35,353 nucleotides of DNA from Hyphomonadaceae bacterium (GCA_021731005.1 JAKFYF010000057.1:1-35353), one strand, 5' to 3'; positions 1-6,158 are shown, numbered from the stretch's first letter. A program made the numbers and translations. Notes: generated from the letters alone by a model not told the origin.

Positions 1-970
1 GCGCAAGCGCGCGCAAATTCTGGTCCGGGCGCGGGCCGACATGGGAGATCACTTCCGCCGCCGCCAGCGAAGCGAGCGCGCCGCATTCCGTCAGCGGGCG
101 TCCGCGCGCATAGCCAAACAAGAATCCGGCGGCGTATTGATCTCCCGCGCCGGTCGAATCGACAACATTTGTTGGCGTCGCCGGGATCGTAATCGTCCCG
201 CGATCGGTTACGATCAGCGAACCCGCCGCCGAGCGGGTAATGGCCACGATTGGGCAGGCGCGCGTGGCCGCTGCCGCCGCGGCGGTCAGATCATCGTGTT
301 CGTAGAGCGCAAGAATCTCCGCCTCGTTGGCGAACAAAATGTCGACATGGCCGGCGACCAAGTGCGCAAAACTCACACGATGCCGGTCGACGCAGAACTT
401 GTCCGAGAGCGTGAGCGCCACCTTGCGCCCAGCGGCGCGAGCGATTTCCGCTGCATGCACGAAGGCGGCCTTGGCTTCGTCGCGGTCGAACAAATAGCCT
501 TCGAGGAAAAGCATCTCGCCGGCGCGGATGAGCTCGGAATCGATATCTTCGGGGCCGAGCAGGGTGGAGGCGCCCAGATAAGTGTTCATGGAGCGGTGGC
601 CGTCGGGGGTCACCGCGATGATGGAGCGCGCGGTGCCGGGCGGGGCGGCGCGCGCTGGCGTATCGAAAGTGACGCCGGCGGCGCGGAACTCGTCGCGAAA
701 GCGCGCCCCCAGCGCATCGTCGGCGACCTTGCCGATATAGCCAGCCTTACCGCCGAAGCTGGCGATGCCGGTCATGGTGTTGGCCGCCGAGCCGCCGGCG
801 GCGACAATCGCTTCCGATAGGCGCGCCGTCAGATGCTCGGCGCGCGCCTCGTCGATCAGCGTCATCGCATCCTTGGCGATGCCTTCCTCCGCCAAGAACG
901 CCTCAGTGACGGGCTGGATCAAATCGAAAATGGCGTTGCCAACGGCGACGACGTCGTAGTTTGATGACAT
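1..970 (-). CDS. PfkB-family sugar/nucleoside kinase (adenosine kinase-like), 3' end cut by window edge
   Basis: Read on the minus strand from an ATG at 970, the protein begins SNYDVVAVGNAIFD, the usual N-terminus of alphaproteobacterial adenosine/ribokinase-like PfkB enzymes. The frame stays open for 323 codons to the window edge. A GGSAANTM motif near residue 57 is the substrate-binding glycine/asparagine region. A DSTGAGDQYAAGF motif near forward position 150 carries the catalytic Asp and anion hole. The visible end reads HVGPRPDQNLRAL, so only a few C-terminal codons should be missing. The family phosphorylates nucleosides or sugars with ATP in the cytoplasm; adenosine as substrate is inferred from overall resemblance. 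The gene is divergent from comM across a 176-bp gap in which I see no clear promoter or terminator. Confidence 0.88.
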   Translation of the reverse strand, partial: MSSNYDVVAVGNAIFDLIQPVTEAFLAEEGIAKDAMTLIDEARAEHLTARLSEAIVAAGGSAANTMTGIASFGGKAGYIGKVADDALGARFRDEFRAAGVTFDTPARAAPPGTARSIIAVTPDGHRSMNTYLGASTLLGPEDIDSELIRAGEMLFLEGYLFDRDEAKAAFVHAAEIARAAGRKVALTLSDKFCVDRHRVSFAHLVAGHVDILFANEAEILALYEHDDLTAAAAAATRACPIVAITRSAAGSLIVTDRGTITIPATPTNVVDSTGAGDQYAAGFLFGYARGRPLTECGALASLAAAEVISHVGPRPDQNLRALA

Positions 971-1146
971 AAGGGACCCGTGTGAAAGGCACCGCAGGGC
1001 TTTGGGGCGCCCGGGGGCATGAGGCAAGGGGACGGATGCTCTGGGCGCCACAGCCTAGTGGATCTGCGTTTGTTCTTTTTATGTTGCGCTTTAGTTCTTC
1101 GAGGTATAAGTTTTCCCAATTGCCCTGTGAATAGCGGAGCCGGGCC

Positions 1147-2079
1147 ATGCAGACTTGCGCCAATGTCGCCACCGTTGCCTTTGTAGGGTTGGAAGCGCGT
1201 CCGGTTGAGGTGCAAGCGCAGCTGACCGGCGGCAACCCCGGCATTGTCATCGTTGGCCTTGGCGACAAGGCAGTATCGGAGGCCAAGGAGCGCGTGCGCG
1301 CCGCGTTCGCTTCAATCGGGCTGGCGATCCCTCCCGGCCGCCTGATCGTCAATCTGGCGCCGGCGGACTTGCCGAAGGAGGGCGTGCATTACGATTTGCC
1401 GATCGCGCTCGCCATGATGGCGGCGATCGGGGCGCTGCCCCATGACGCGCTCGATGGTGTTGTTTGCTTCGGTGAAGTCGGGCTCGACGGCGCCTTGGGG
1501 CCGACACCCGGTGCGCTCCCGGCGGCGATGGCCGCCAACGGCATGGGCGTTGCGTTCGTGTGTCCGGAGGCCTGCGGCGCTGAAGCGGCGTGGGCGGGGG
1601 GCGAAGTGATCGCCGCGCCTACGCTGCTTTCGCTGATCAATCACTTTCGCGGCGGCGCGGTGTTGCGGCCGCCTGAGCGCGGCGATCTGGTGGCTGCGGC
1701 GCCCGCGCCTGATCTGCGCGATGTGCGCGGCCAGGAGCAGGCCAAGCGCGCGCTCGAGATCGCCGCCGCTGGCGCACACAATATCTTGTTCGTCGGCCCG
1801 CCCGGCGCGGGCAAATCCATGCTGGCGCAGCGTCTGCCCGGCCTGATGCCGCCGCTTTCCTCGGAGGAGCTACTTGAAGTTTCGATGTTGCATTCGGTGG
1901 CCGGCTTGCTTGAGCGCGGGCAGCTGACGCGTGCGCGGCCGTTCCGCGCACCACACCATTCGGCTTCGATGGCCGCGCTCGTCGGCGGAGGCTTGCGCGC
2001 CAAGCCGGGCGAGATTTCGCTGGCGCACCAGGGCGTGCTGTTTCTCGACGAATTGCCGGAATTCACCGGACTTATGTAG
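1147..2079 (+). pseudogene. comM: comM/yifB 5' fragment, truncated by transposon insertion
   Basis: This is the N-terminal 307 codons of a ComM/YifB Mg-chelatase-like AAA+ ATPase. In Gram-negative bacteria ComM is a helicase that promotes branch migration during integration of transformed DNA. The fragment starts with the typical [14 protein letters not shown] and continues through the ChlI-like N-terminal domain. It has a Walker A motif (GPPGAGKS, about residue 218) and a Walker B motif (FLDELPEF, about residues 299-306). The insertion lies immediately after Walker B, inside the ATPase core. After codon 307 the frame runs into the terminal repeat, adds two residues and stops at a TAG. A GGAG ribosome site lies about 8 nt before the ATG. 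The product lacks sensor-1, the C-terminal domain and part of the nucleotide pocket, so it should be inactive. The matching 3' part is at 6169-6771. Confidence 0.95.
2058..2067. repeat. Target-site direct repeat, left copy
   Basis: GGAATTCACC occurs here and again immediately after the element at 6159-6168. The uninterrupted comM reading (E-F-T-Q-Q) needs only one copy. Because the repeat begins with GG and ends with CC while the element begins GG and ends CC, the true duplication could be 6, 8 or 10 bp; 8 bp is usual for the IS1595 family. Confidence 0.9.
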
Positions 2080-2092
2080 CAAGCACACCTAG
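2068..2092. repeat. Terminal inverted repeat, left end
   Basis: The end reads GGACTTATGTAGCAAGC followed by A and CACCTAG. It matches the reverse complement of 6134-6158 at 24 of 25 positions, with a single A/G difference at position 18. It supplies the TAG that ends the comM fragment. Confidence 0.93.
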
Positions 2093-2161
2093 CCGTGCTT
2101 GGCCGTAAGTCCCGGAGTTCCGGGAATGTCAGGAATTGCAAGTGCGCTGGCTTGGTTGGCC

Positions 2162-3106
2162 CTAGGTGTATTCCCAATAAGCGGGCTCGCCGTCAGCAAC
2201 CCAAGAATCGCTGAGCAAGAGTTCGGTCGCGGTTCTATTTTGGTTGAGCCGGTATCGCTGGGCAAAGCGATTTACGTGTTTACCCTGAAATACATCCGCG
2301 TATTCGACCATGACGATAACCCGCAAATTTCCGCTTTCGGTTCTGATCTCCTCGACTTCGGACTTGCTCAAGAGCGGCGATTCTCGATCCAAGAAGCCGC
2401 CAGTATCAAACGGCTTGTCGGGGGCGATGATTTCCCTGCGGCTCGTTTTCTTTTTGCGCACGGTGTAATCTGGAACGGAGGGCAGATCACCGACGATGAT
2501 CTTGACGACTGCATTTTCAATCATGGCTGGGCTCTTGCCGAAGTTCCTGAACACCATCATTACCGCAGGAACAACCTGAGGCTCCATGCTGGCGAGAAAC
2601 ATCTCAGCTTTGCCCAGTTCGTCGCCCAACCCATGCATAGTAATGCTCTCAAGCATGAGGTGAGGCCGCTCCGCGTGCATGAAAGCGACAGTGCTGCTTT
2701 CCGCAGCCTTCGCCGCGACCGTGGCGGCGTTGGTAGCCTCGGCGTTCAATTGATAAGCGCGAATAACATAAATCACCCCGACAAAAGTTACGAGTACACC
2801 GAGGCCGGTTACGATGAACATCCATTTGGCCCACTCGGCCATATCCCGTTGGGCTTGAAGGTCTTGCTCTTCACGCCACTCATTCCGTTTGGGCTCTGGG
2901 TCACGTGGCGGGGGCTCGATTACGCTGCGCGCCGGCACGATTTGCGGAGCGCTGCCTTGGGAGCTGGCGTCATGCTCGCGGGCACCGCGATGGCTATCTT
3001 CTCGTTCGCATGGTTGGTGATTAGCTAGCCACGCCGTCAGCAGCAGCACCGCGCATATCAGTCCGACTCCAAGCGGAGGCTGTGGCACCCAATCGCGGTA
3101 AGACAT
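2162..3106 (-). CDS. Unknown membrane protein with two predicted helices (passenger)
   Basis: 314 aa from an ATG at 3106. A hydrophobic segment at about residues 12-29 (VGLICAVLLLTAWLA) is followed by a polar, proline- and glutamate-rich linker. A second membrane segment sits at about residues 95-117 (WMFIVTGLGVLVTFVGVIYV). An Ala-rich, coiled-coil-like stretch and a C-terminal soluble domain of about 170 residues follow, containing HAERPHLMLE and a beta-rich region. This architecture (membrane anchor, then an ERPHL/ERPW-like start to a beta domain) recurs in uncharacterised alphaproteobacterial proteins. I know no function. It overlaps the end of the DUF6471 gene by 49 nt, so the two are probably co-transcribed. 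The long open frame on the opposite strand is its shadow. Confidence 0.7.
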   Translation of the reverse strand: MSYRDWVPQPPLGVGLICAVLLLTAWLANHQPCEREDSHRGAREHDASSQGSAPQIVPARSVIEPPPRDPEPKRNEWREEQDLQAQRDMAEWAKWMFIVTGLGVLVTFVGVIYVIRAYQLNAEATNAATVAAKAAESSTVAFMHAERPHLMLESITMHGLGDELGKAEMFLASMEPQVVPAVMMVFRNFGKSPAMIENAVVKIIVGDLPSVPDYTVRKKKTSRREIIAPDKPFDTGGFLDRESPLLSKSEVEEIRTESGNLRVIVMVEYADVFQGKHVNRFAQRYRLNQNRTATELLLSDSWVADGEPAYWEYT

Positions 3107-3288
3107 TCGAGCATAAACGCCGCTGAGAATTTCCCGCGCGCGAGCTTATTGCGAATGTTGGGTTCCGCTTCCGCAATCCCCATTCCGGCGAGCTTTTCTG
3201 AAAGCTGGGCGTAGGTCAGCCCGCGCCGTTTCAGCTCGGCCTTGAGCAGCCCTTGGGCCATGGCCTCGAACTCCGGCTTATCCGACAT
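3058..3288 (-). CDS. DUF6471 domain protein (small, helix-turn-helix-like)
   Basis: 76 aa from the ATG at 3288, which has an AAGAAAGG ribosome site 6-7 nt upstream. A GTG at 3315 in the same frame lies inside an inverted repeat and is less likely. The body (GLLKAELKRRGLTYAQLSEKL, then IRNKLARGKFSAAFMLECL) matches the DUF6471 pattern: four or five short helices arranged much like a small repressor. The function of the family is not established. It is divergent from the transposase across a region rich in symmetric sites, so it may repress the transposase and itself; that is inference from position. It overlaps the next gene on the same strand. Confidence 0.8.
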   Translation of the reverse strand: MSDKPEFEAMAQGLLKAELKRRGLTYAQLSEKLAGMGIAEAEPNIRNKLARGKFSAAFMLECLTAIGCHSLRLESD

Positions 3289-3305
3289 GCGAGCCTTTCT
3301 TAGAT

Positions 3306-3385
3306 GCAAAAGCACTATACACGATGCTTTTGCTAATTGCCAACAGTGCAGCCATGTACTATATACGATGCCTATGCATCGTATA
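3306..3385. promoter_or_regulatory. Operator-like repeats between DUF6471 and the transposase
   Basis: Three related sites lie in this divergent promoter. ACTATACACGATGC (3314-3327) and ACTATATACGATGC (3358-3371) are direct repeats 44 bp apart with one mismatch. The second forms a perfect inverted repeat with a third copy: TATACGATGC (3362-3371), 4-nt spacer, GCATCGTATA (3376-3385). Separately, GCAAAAGCA (3306-3314) and TGCTTTTGC (3325-3333) form a 9-bp inverted repeat. The AT-rich composition suits promoters for both genes. Binding by the DUF6471 protein is a guess. Confidence 0.6.
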
Positions 3386-3396
3386 CGTTACTTTCA

Positions 3397-4344
3397 ATGG
3401 CGCAGCACTTCCTTCTCACCGCGAAAGCCCGGACGCTCAGTCTGGCCGCCGTGATGCGCCTTTCGGACGATGAGGCGTTTCAGACCTTCAAGGAATGCCG
3501 ATGGGAAGGCGGCGAGCCGGCTTGCCCGAAGTGCGGGAGCGTCGCGGTTTACACCTACGCCGCGCGCCGCATCTTCAAGTGCAAGGCGTGCGCCTCGCAA
3601 TTCAGCGTCACGTCGGGGACCATCTTTGCCTCGCACAAGCTGGCGCTGCGCGATTATCTCGCGGCGATCGCGCTGTTTGTGAACGGGGCCAAGGGCGTCT
3701 CGATGCTGCAAATGAGCCGCGACCTCAAGGTCCAATACAAGACGGCGTTTGTGCTTTGCCACAAGCTGCGCGAGGCGATGGCGTCCAAGCAGCTCACCTT
3801 CACCATGGAAGGCGAAGTGGAAATCGACGGCGCGTATTTTTGTGGCACGATCCGGCAAGAGAACAAGGTCGCCGAGCGCATTGACCGCCGACTTGCCCGC
3901 CACCAAACCGGCAAGCGTCGCGCGGTCGTGGTCATGCGCGAGCGCCGTGGCAAGACTTTGCCGATGGTTTTCAAGTCGGAAGCCGAAAGCGTCCGCACGA
4001 TTGCCGAGCGCGTCGCGCCGGGCGCGAAAATCTACGCCGACGAAGCCACGGTTTGGGATCAATTGCACGCCACCTTCAACGTGGGCCGCATCAACCACAG
4101 CGTCGCTTTTTCCGATGACGGCGCGTGCACCAACCAGGCCGAAAGTTATTTCTCTCGCCTGCGCCGCTCAGAGCTTGGCGTGCATCACCATTTCAGCGCG
4201 CAATATCTGCACCAATACGCGGGTGAAATGGCGTGGCGCGAGGATCACCGGCGCGTCTCCAATGGCGAGCAATATCAAACCGTTTCCAAGCTGGCGCTGG
4301 CGCATCCGGTGAGCCGCAATTGGAAGGGATACTGGCAGCGCTGA
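3397..4344 (+). CDS. IS1595-family (ISXO2-like) DDE transposase
   Basis: 315 aa from the ATG at 3397 (MAQHFLLTAKARTLSLAAV), the family's normal N-terminus; an ATG 60 nt upstream is in frame but runs through the operator repeats. An N-terminal zinc ribbon has C43-x2-C46 and C62-x2-C65. A helix-turn-helix-like region follows at about residues 85-130 (VSMLQMSRDLKVQYKTAF). The catalytic core has D144 (EVEIDGAYF), D215 (KIYADEATVW) and E249 (TNQAESYFSRLRR), followed by a HHH run and a YLHQYAGEMAWRED tail typical of ISXO2-like enzymes. Length is normal and all key residues are present, so it is probably active. It would cut at the 25-bp terminal repeats. Confidence 0.95.
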   Translation: MAQHFLLTAKARTLSLAAVMRLSDDEAFQTFKECRWEGGEPACPKCGSVAVYTYAARRIFKCKACASQFSVTSGTIFASHKLALRDYLAAIALFVNGAKGVSMLQMSRDLKVQYKTAFVLCHKLREAMASKQLTFTMEGEVEIDGAYFCGTIRQENKVAERIDRRLARHQTGKRRAVVVMRERRGKTLPMVFKSEAESVRTIAERVAPGAKIYADEATVWDQLHATFNVGRINHSVAFSDDGACTNQAESYFSRLRRSELGVHHHFSAQYLHQYAGEMAWREDHRRVSNGEQYQTVSKLALAHPVSRNWKGYWQR

Positions 4345-4394
4345 GTGGGAAATAGGCTTCCCCAACGACATGAATCGGGCCACCGAAAATCATG

Positions 4395-4420
4395 AGGGCC
4401 GCCCCTTGCGAGGCGGCCCT
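4395..4420 (+). terminator. Hairpin after the transposase, before the tRNA-like gene
   Basis: AGGGCCGCC (4395-4403) pairs with GGCGGCCCT (4412-4420) over an 8-nt loop. It starts 50 nt after the transposase stop. There is no long T-run after it, so it is a weak or bidirectional terminator at best, but it would insulate the following tRNA-like gene. Confidence 0.55.
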
Positions 4421-4427
4421 TGCACGT

Positions 4428-4500
4428 GACCGGGTGGCAGAATGGTTATGCGCCTCGGATGGCAATCTAGGACACGCCGGTTCAATTCCGGCCCCGGTCT
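4428..4500 (+). tRNA. tRNA-Cys-like gene with abnormal anticodon arm (GGC anticodon)
   Basis: The sequence folds as a 73-nt cloverleaf. The acceptor GACCGGG/CCCGGTC has 7 perfect pairs. The D-arm is GCA-GAATGGTTA-TGC, and the T-arm GCCGG-TTCAATT-CCGGC is perfect. The discriminator is T73, and no CCA is encoded (CAC follows). The body (GGTGGCAGAATGGTTATGC, four-base variable loop, T73) resembles alphaproteobacterial tRNA-Cys as I remember it, and U73 is a cysteine identity base. The anticodon arm differs: a 6-bp stem CCTCGG/TCTAGG with one C-T mismatch and a loop ATGGCAA. With T33 fixed, that loop reads anticodon GGC (alanine), while base pair 3:70 is C:G rather than the alanine G:U. It could be a recoding or mimic tRNA, or a decaying tRNA-Cys with an inserted G. 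It lies inside the transposon and has its own terminator. Fold and charging are inferred by eye. Confidence 0.72.
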
Positions 4501-4505
4501 CACTT

Positions 4506-4545
4506 AAGGGCGGCTTCCTTTGCGGGGAGTCGCCCTTCTCTTTTT
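4506..4545 (+). terminator. Intrinsic terminator of the tRNA-like gene
   Basis: AAGGGCG (4506-4512) pairs with CGCCCTT (4531-4537). An inner CTTCC/GGGAG stem extends it, and CTCTTTTT follows. It lies 5 nt after the tRNA-like gene, as expected for a functional transcription unit. Confidence 0.82.
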
Positions 4546-4601
4546 CATCGCACCGCATCCGAAATGAGTCGACTCGCTTTGCGACTAGCGGCAAATCTAA
4601 C

Positions 4602-4630
4602 TGTGTTCATATGAAAGACAAGTGAACACA
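4602..4630. promoter_or_regulatory. Inverted repeat over the start of the ribbon-helix-helix gene
   Basis: TGTGTTCA (4602-4609) and TGAACACA (4623-4630) are perfect 8-bp inverted arms with a 13-nt spacer. The right arm ends on the A of the ATG at 4630. A repressor bound here would block its own gene; no strong ribosome site is visible between the arms. Confidence 0.5.
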
Positions 4631-4833
4631 TGCCGCGCACAAAGGGGCCAAAGACCACGCCGGTTACGGTTAGGCTGGCACCTGACTTGGTTGAGATTAT
4701 TGATGCCCTCGCCAGCGGAATCTTTGGCCAAAGCCGCTCTGATGTGGCCCGCTATTTGATCCGAACGCGGCTAGAGGAAATTGTGGACAAGGAGCTTCCC
4801 CGGAAGCTCAGCGCGCTAAAGACCAAACCCTGA
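4630..4833 (+). CDS. Ribbon-helix-helix (CopG/Arc-like) small protein
   Basis: 67 aa. A short basic N-terminus leads to a beta strand, TPVTVRLAPDLVEIIDALA, followed by two helices (SRSDVARYLIRTRLEEIV). This is the layout of ribbon-helix-helix DNA-binding proteins, which act as dimers and often repress their own operon as antitoxins or plasmid regulators. No toxin gene follows in the same direction: the next gene is convergent and overlaps its last 26 nt. The inverted repeat at the start codon suggests autoregulation. The family call rests on fold pattern only. Confidence 0.68.
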   Translation: MPRTKGPKTTPVTVRLAPDLVEIIDALASGIFGQSRSDVARYLIRTRLEEIVDKELPRKLSALKTKP

Positions 4834-5224
4834 ACCGCCCATCCTCGCCGATATGGCGCACTAGCCCGTTGCGCTCGCATCGCTTGAACGCCTGAATGGT
4901 GCGCTGGCGCATGGCGTAGGCTGTGGCCTTGTCTGAGGCGTCCAGGCCAAAGCGTTCCAGCATGATCGCGGCGAGGTCGGCGGCGGTTGCGGTTTGCTGG
5001 CGCCGGAGCAAGTCGAATAGCTCCCGCTGCATTTCGCCGTTGGCGCGGAACGGGAGGCGCGGGGTGAGCATGAGTTTGCGCCCGCCCATGGCGGCGATGG
5101 CCGCGTCCAGATCACGCACGCGCGCTTCCAGCGCCGCCATGGAGCGCTTGCGGACCTCGATTGAGTTCAAGGCTTCCTGGCGCTTCCTGAGCGCGATTTG
5201 GAGCGGGGTGCGCTGGAAAGGCAT
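4808..5224 (-). CDS. Unknown passenger protein with coiled-coil N-terminus and winged-helix-like C-terminus
   Basis: 138 aa from the ATG at 5224. Residues 8-45 (ALRKRQEALNSIEVRKRSMAA) are charged and heptad-like, suggesting a coiled coil. Residues 65-135 read like a small winged helix: ELFDLLRRQQTATAADLAAIML, a helix rich in Arg and Gln, and a final beta hairpin GLVRHIGEDGRFRVWSL. That suggests DNA binding, but I recognise no named family. It converges on the ribbon-helix-helix gene (26-nt overlap) and is divergent from a tiny membrane peptide gene 14 bp away. A role in controlling the element is possible but unproven. Confidence 0.6.
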   Translation of the reverse strand: MPFQRTPLQIALRKRQEALNSIEVRKRSMAALEARVRDLDAAIAAMGGRKLMLTPRLPFRANGEMQRELFDLLRRQQTATAADLAAIMLERFGLDASDKATAYAMRQRTIQAFKRCERNGLVRHIGEDGRFRVWSLAR

Positions 5225-5238
5225 GCTAAGCTTGGCCC

Positions 5239-5343
5239 ATGACTAGGGGCGTCGCCGCCATCGCATACGCAACCGCTCTATGCCTTGCTAGCATCGGGCT
5301 ATTCGTTGCCGGGGTGATGATGCAGAGCGGCGCGCTTCATTGA
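5239..5343 (+). CDS. Tiny single-helix membrane peptide (34 aa)
   Basis: MTRGVAAIAYATALCLASIG begins a 34-residue frame that is almost wholly hydrophobic up to residue 28, consistent with one membrane helix. There is no clear ribosome site. It overlaps tail to tail by 7 nt with another tiny hydrophobic frame on the minus strand. Its reality is uncertain; compact mobile elements often carry such peptides. Confidence 0.38.
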   Translation: MTRGVAAIAYATALCLASIGLFVAGVMMQSGALH

Positions 5344-5438
5344 AACGCCCGCCAAGCCATCCAGATCACGAACGCGATAACGAGGCAGCCGCCTAGCGCT
5401 TCAAGGACAATTTCCCAAAGGGGTTGGCGGTCTCTCAT
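5337..5438 (-). CDS. Tiny single-helix membrane peptide (33 aa)
   Basis: From the ATG at 5438 the peptide reads MRDRQPLWEIVLEALGGCLV and continues with a hydrophobic helix ending WMAWRAFQ. A positively charged start followed by a 20-residue helix is a convincing membrane peptide pattern. GAGAGG lies upstream but rather far (about 14 nt). Function unknown. It faces the 34-aa frame tail to tail. Confidence 0.45.
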   Translation of the reverse strand: MRDRQPLWEIVLEALGGCLVIAFVIWMAWRAFQ

Positions 5439-5495
5439 TCGCGCCCGTTAACCTCTCGTGAACACCTCGACTCACTTAGGCGATGTACAATGCGC

Positions 5496-5525
5496 GAGCG
5501 CCGGCCCCTGGCAGGGCCGGCGCTC
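5496..5525. terminator. Strong GC hairpin in the gap before DUF3892
   Basis: GAGCGCCGGCCC (5496-5507) and GGGCCGGCGCTC (5514-5525) form a perfect 12-bp stem with loop CTGGCA, followed by TTAAAA. It stands alone in the 188-bp gap between the tiny minus-strand peptide and the DUF3892 gene. It may be a bidirectional terminator, a leader structure for DUF3892, or part of a small RNA. Nothing else is evident in this gap. Confidence 0.55.
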
Positions 5526-5626
5526 TTAAAACCACCGAGGCAACGGTGGGCGACAGTCGCGGTTCCGAACTTTTCGGCATTCGCGGCTGAGGTCAAGCTG
5601 TTGCCTAGAAACCGCAAGGCAACGAC

Positions 5627-5914
5627 ATGACTGACTATCGCATTGACTGCTCCACAAAGGATGGGCCTGACCCGGACTACCGGATTGACGGCCTTGGCGG
5701 ACCTAACCCCAGCGGGACGGGCCGATGGTACGGCACGATTGACCAAGTGCTCGCGTCGATGGACGCAGGGCATCGCTTCTGGGTCACAGTCGAGGGCAAG
5801 AGCGTTTGGGCCATAGCTATGCAACACCCACGCTCTGGTCGTCGCTACGTGACAACGGAAGCGGACGGATTTCCACCGAATAACTTGCTGAATTTGCCGT
5901 CTTGTCCCCGGTAA
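5627..5914 (+). CDS. DUF3892 domain protein
   Basis: 95 aa. The YRIDCSTKDGPD start, a central GTGRWYGTIDQVLASMDAG and the C-terminal RRYVTTEADGFPPNNLLNLP are the hallmark blocks of DUF3892, a small family found in many bacterial accessory regions and lacking an assigned function. Length is normal. No clear ribosome site is seen. Its last 98 nt overlap the end of the convergent 80-aa frame. It is the second-last gene before the right end of the transposon. Confidence 0.82.
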   Translation: MTDYRIDCSTKDGPDPDYRIDGLGGPNPSGTGRWYGTIDQVLASMDAGHRFWVTVEGKSVWAIAMQHPRSGRRYVTTEADGFPPNNLLNLPSCPR

Positions 5915-6059
5915 TTGCGCCGTAGGGACATTGAAATGCTGACGGTTCCAGCGCCCAAGCAAGCGCTTGTTGAGCGCCCCACAGCGCCTCGTGCTTGGGG
6001 TCGCTGGGATCGCCAATGGCCGCTTGGATTCGCTCAAGCTCACGCGCAACAAAACTCAT
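5817..6059 (-). CDS. Unknown 80-aa passenger protein
   Basis: The ATG at 6059 is preceded by a GGGAGCGTAGGG stretch. The N-terminal part MSFVARELERIQAAIGDPSD then ALWGAQQALAWALEP looks like a genuine family of short alphaproteobacterial unknowns as I remember them. The C-terminal third (after about residue 50) is low in conserved character and lies antisense to the DUF3892 gene, so this end may be altered or the gene may be shorter in relatives. A small inverted repeat CTACGC/GCGTAG (6065-6070 and 6082-6087) sits just upstream. No function can be assigned. Confidence 0.55.
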   Translation of the reverse strand: MSFVARELERIQAAIGDPSDPKHEALWGAQQALAWALEPSAFQCPYGAITGDKTANSASYSVEIRPLPLSRSDDQSVGVA

Positions 6060-6133
6060 AAACCCTACGCTCCCTTAATGGGCGTAGTTTAACGCCATGT
6101 TCGCAGCAGTGGGCGTGCGGGGCCACCCGCACC

Positions 6134-6158
6134 CTAGGTGCGCTTGCTACATAAGTCC
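6134..6158. repeat. Terminal inverted repeat, right end
   Basis: The reverse complement reads GGACTTATGTAGCAAGC then G and CACCTAG, matching the left end at 24 of 25 positions. It is followed directly by the second copy of the target repeat. Confidence 0.93.

Larger units (their letters stand above)
2068..6158. mobile_element. IS1595-family transposon with passenger genes, inserted in comM
   Basis: The element is about 4091 bp, bounded by near-perfect 25-bp inverted repeats and flanked by a direct repeat of up to 10 bp. It carries one transposase (3397-4344) plus passengers on both strands: a membrane protein, DUF6471, a tRNA-like gene, a ribbon-helix-helix protein, a winged-helix-like unknown, two single-helix peptides, DUF3892 and an 80-residue unknown. 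IS1595 is a family in which elements with passenger genes are established (transporter IS). Several stretches, such as 2100-3000 and 3300-3400, are visibly less GC-rich than the host, which suggests transfer. The intact transposase, matching repeats and clean target duplication point to a fairly recent insertion. There are no tniABC/tnsABCDE genes, so it is unrelated to the AbaR-type islands also known to enter comM. Confidence 0.93.

Noticed and set aside
2099-3028. Long plus-strand open frame (309 codons) inside the transposon
   Set aside because: It lies antisense to the 314-aa membrane protein, has no family signature, and its composition is that of a reverse-strand shadow.
4428-4500. Calling the tRNA-like gene an ordinary tRNA-Ala(GGC)
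   Set aside because: The 3:70 pair is C:G, not the alanine G:U, the discriminator is U, and the D-arm and T-arm resemble tRNA-Cys; the anticodon alone is not enough.
5483-5590. 35-codon frame starting MYNARAPAPG
   Set aside because: Its middle is the 12-bp hairpin at 5496-5525, which explains the sequence better than coding.
2068-6158. An AbaR/Tn7-like island in comM
   Set aside because: No tni or tns genes are present, and the transposase is clearly of the IS1595 type with different ends.
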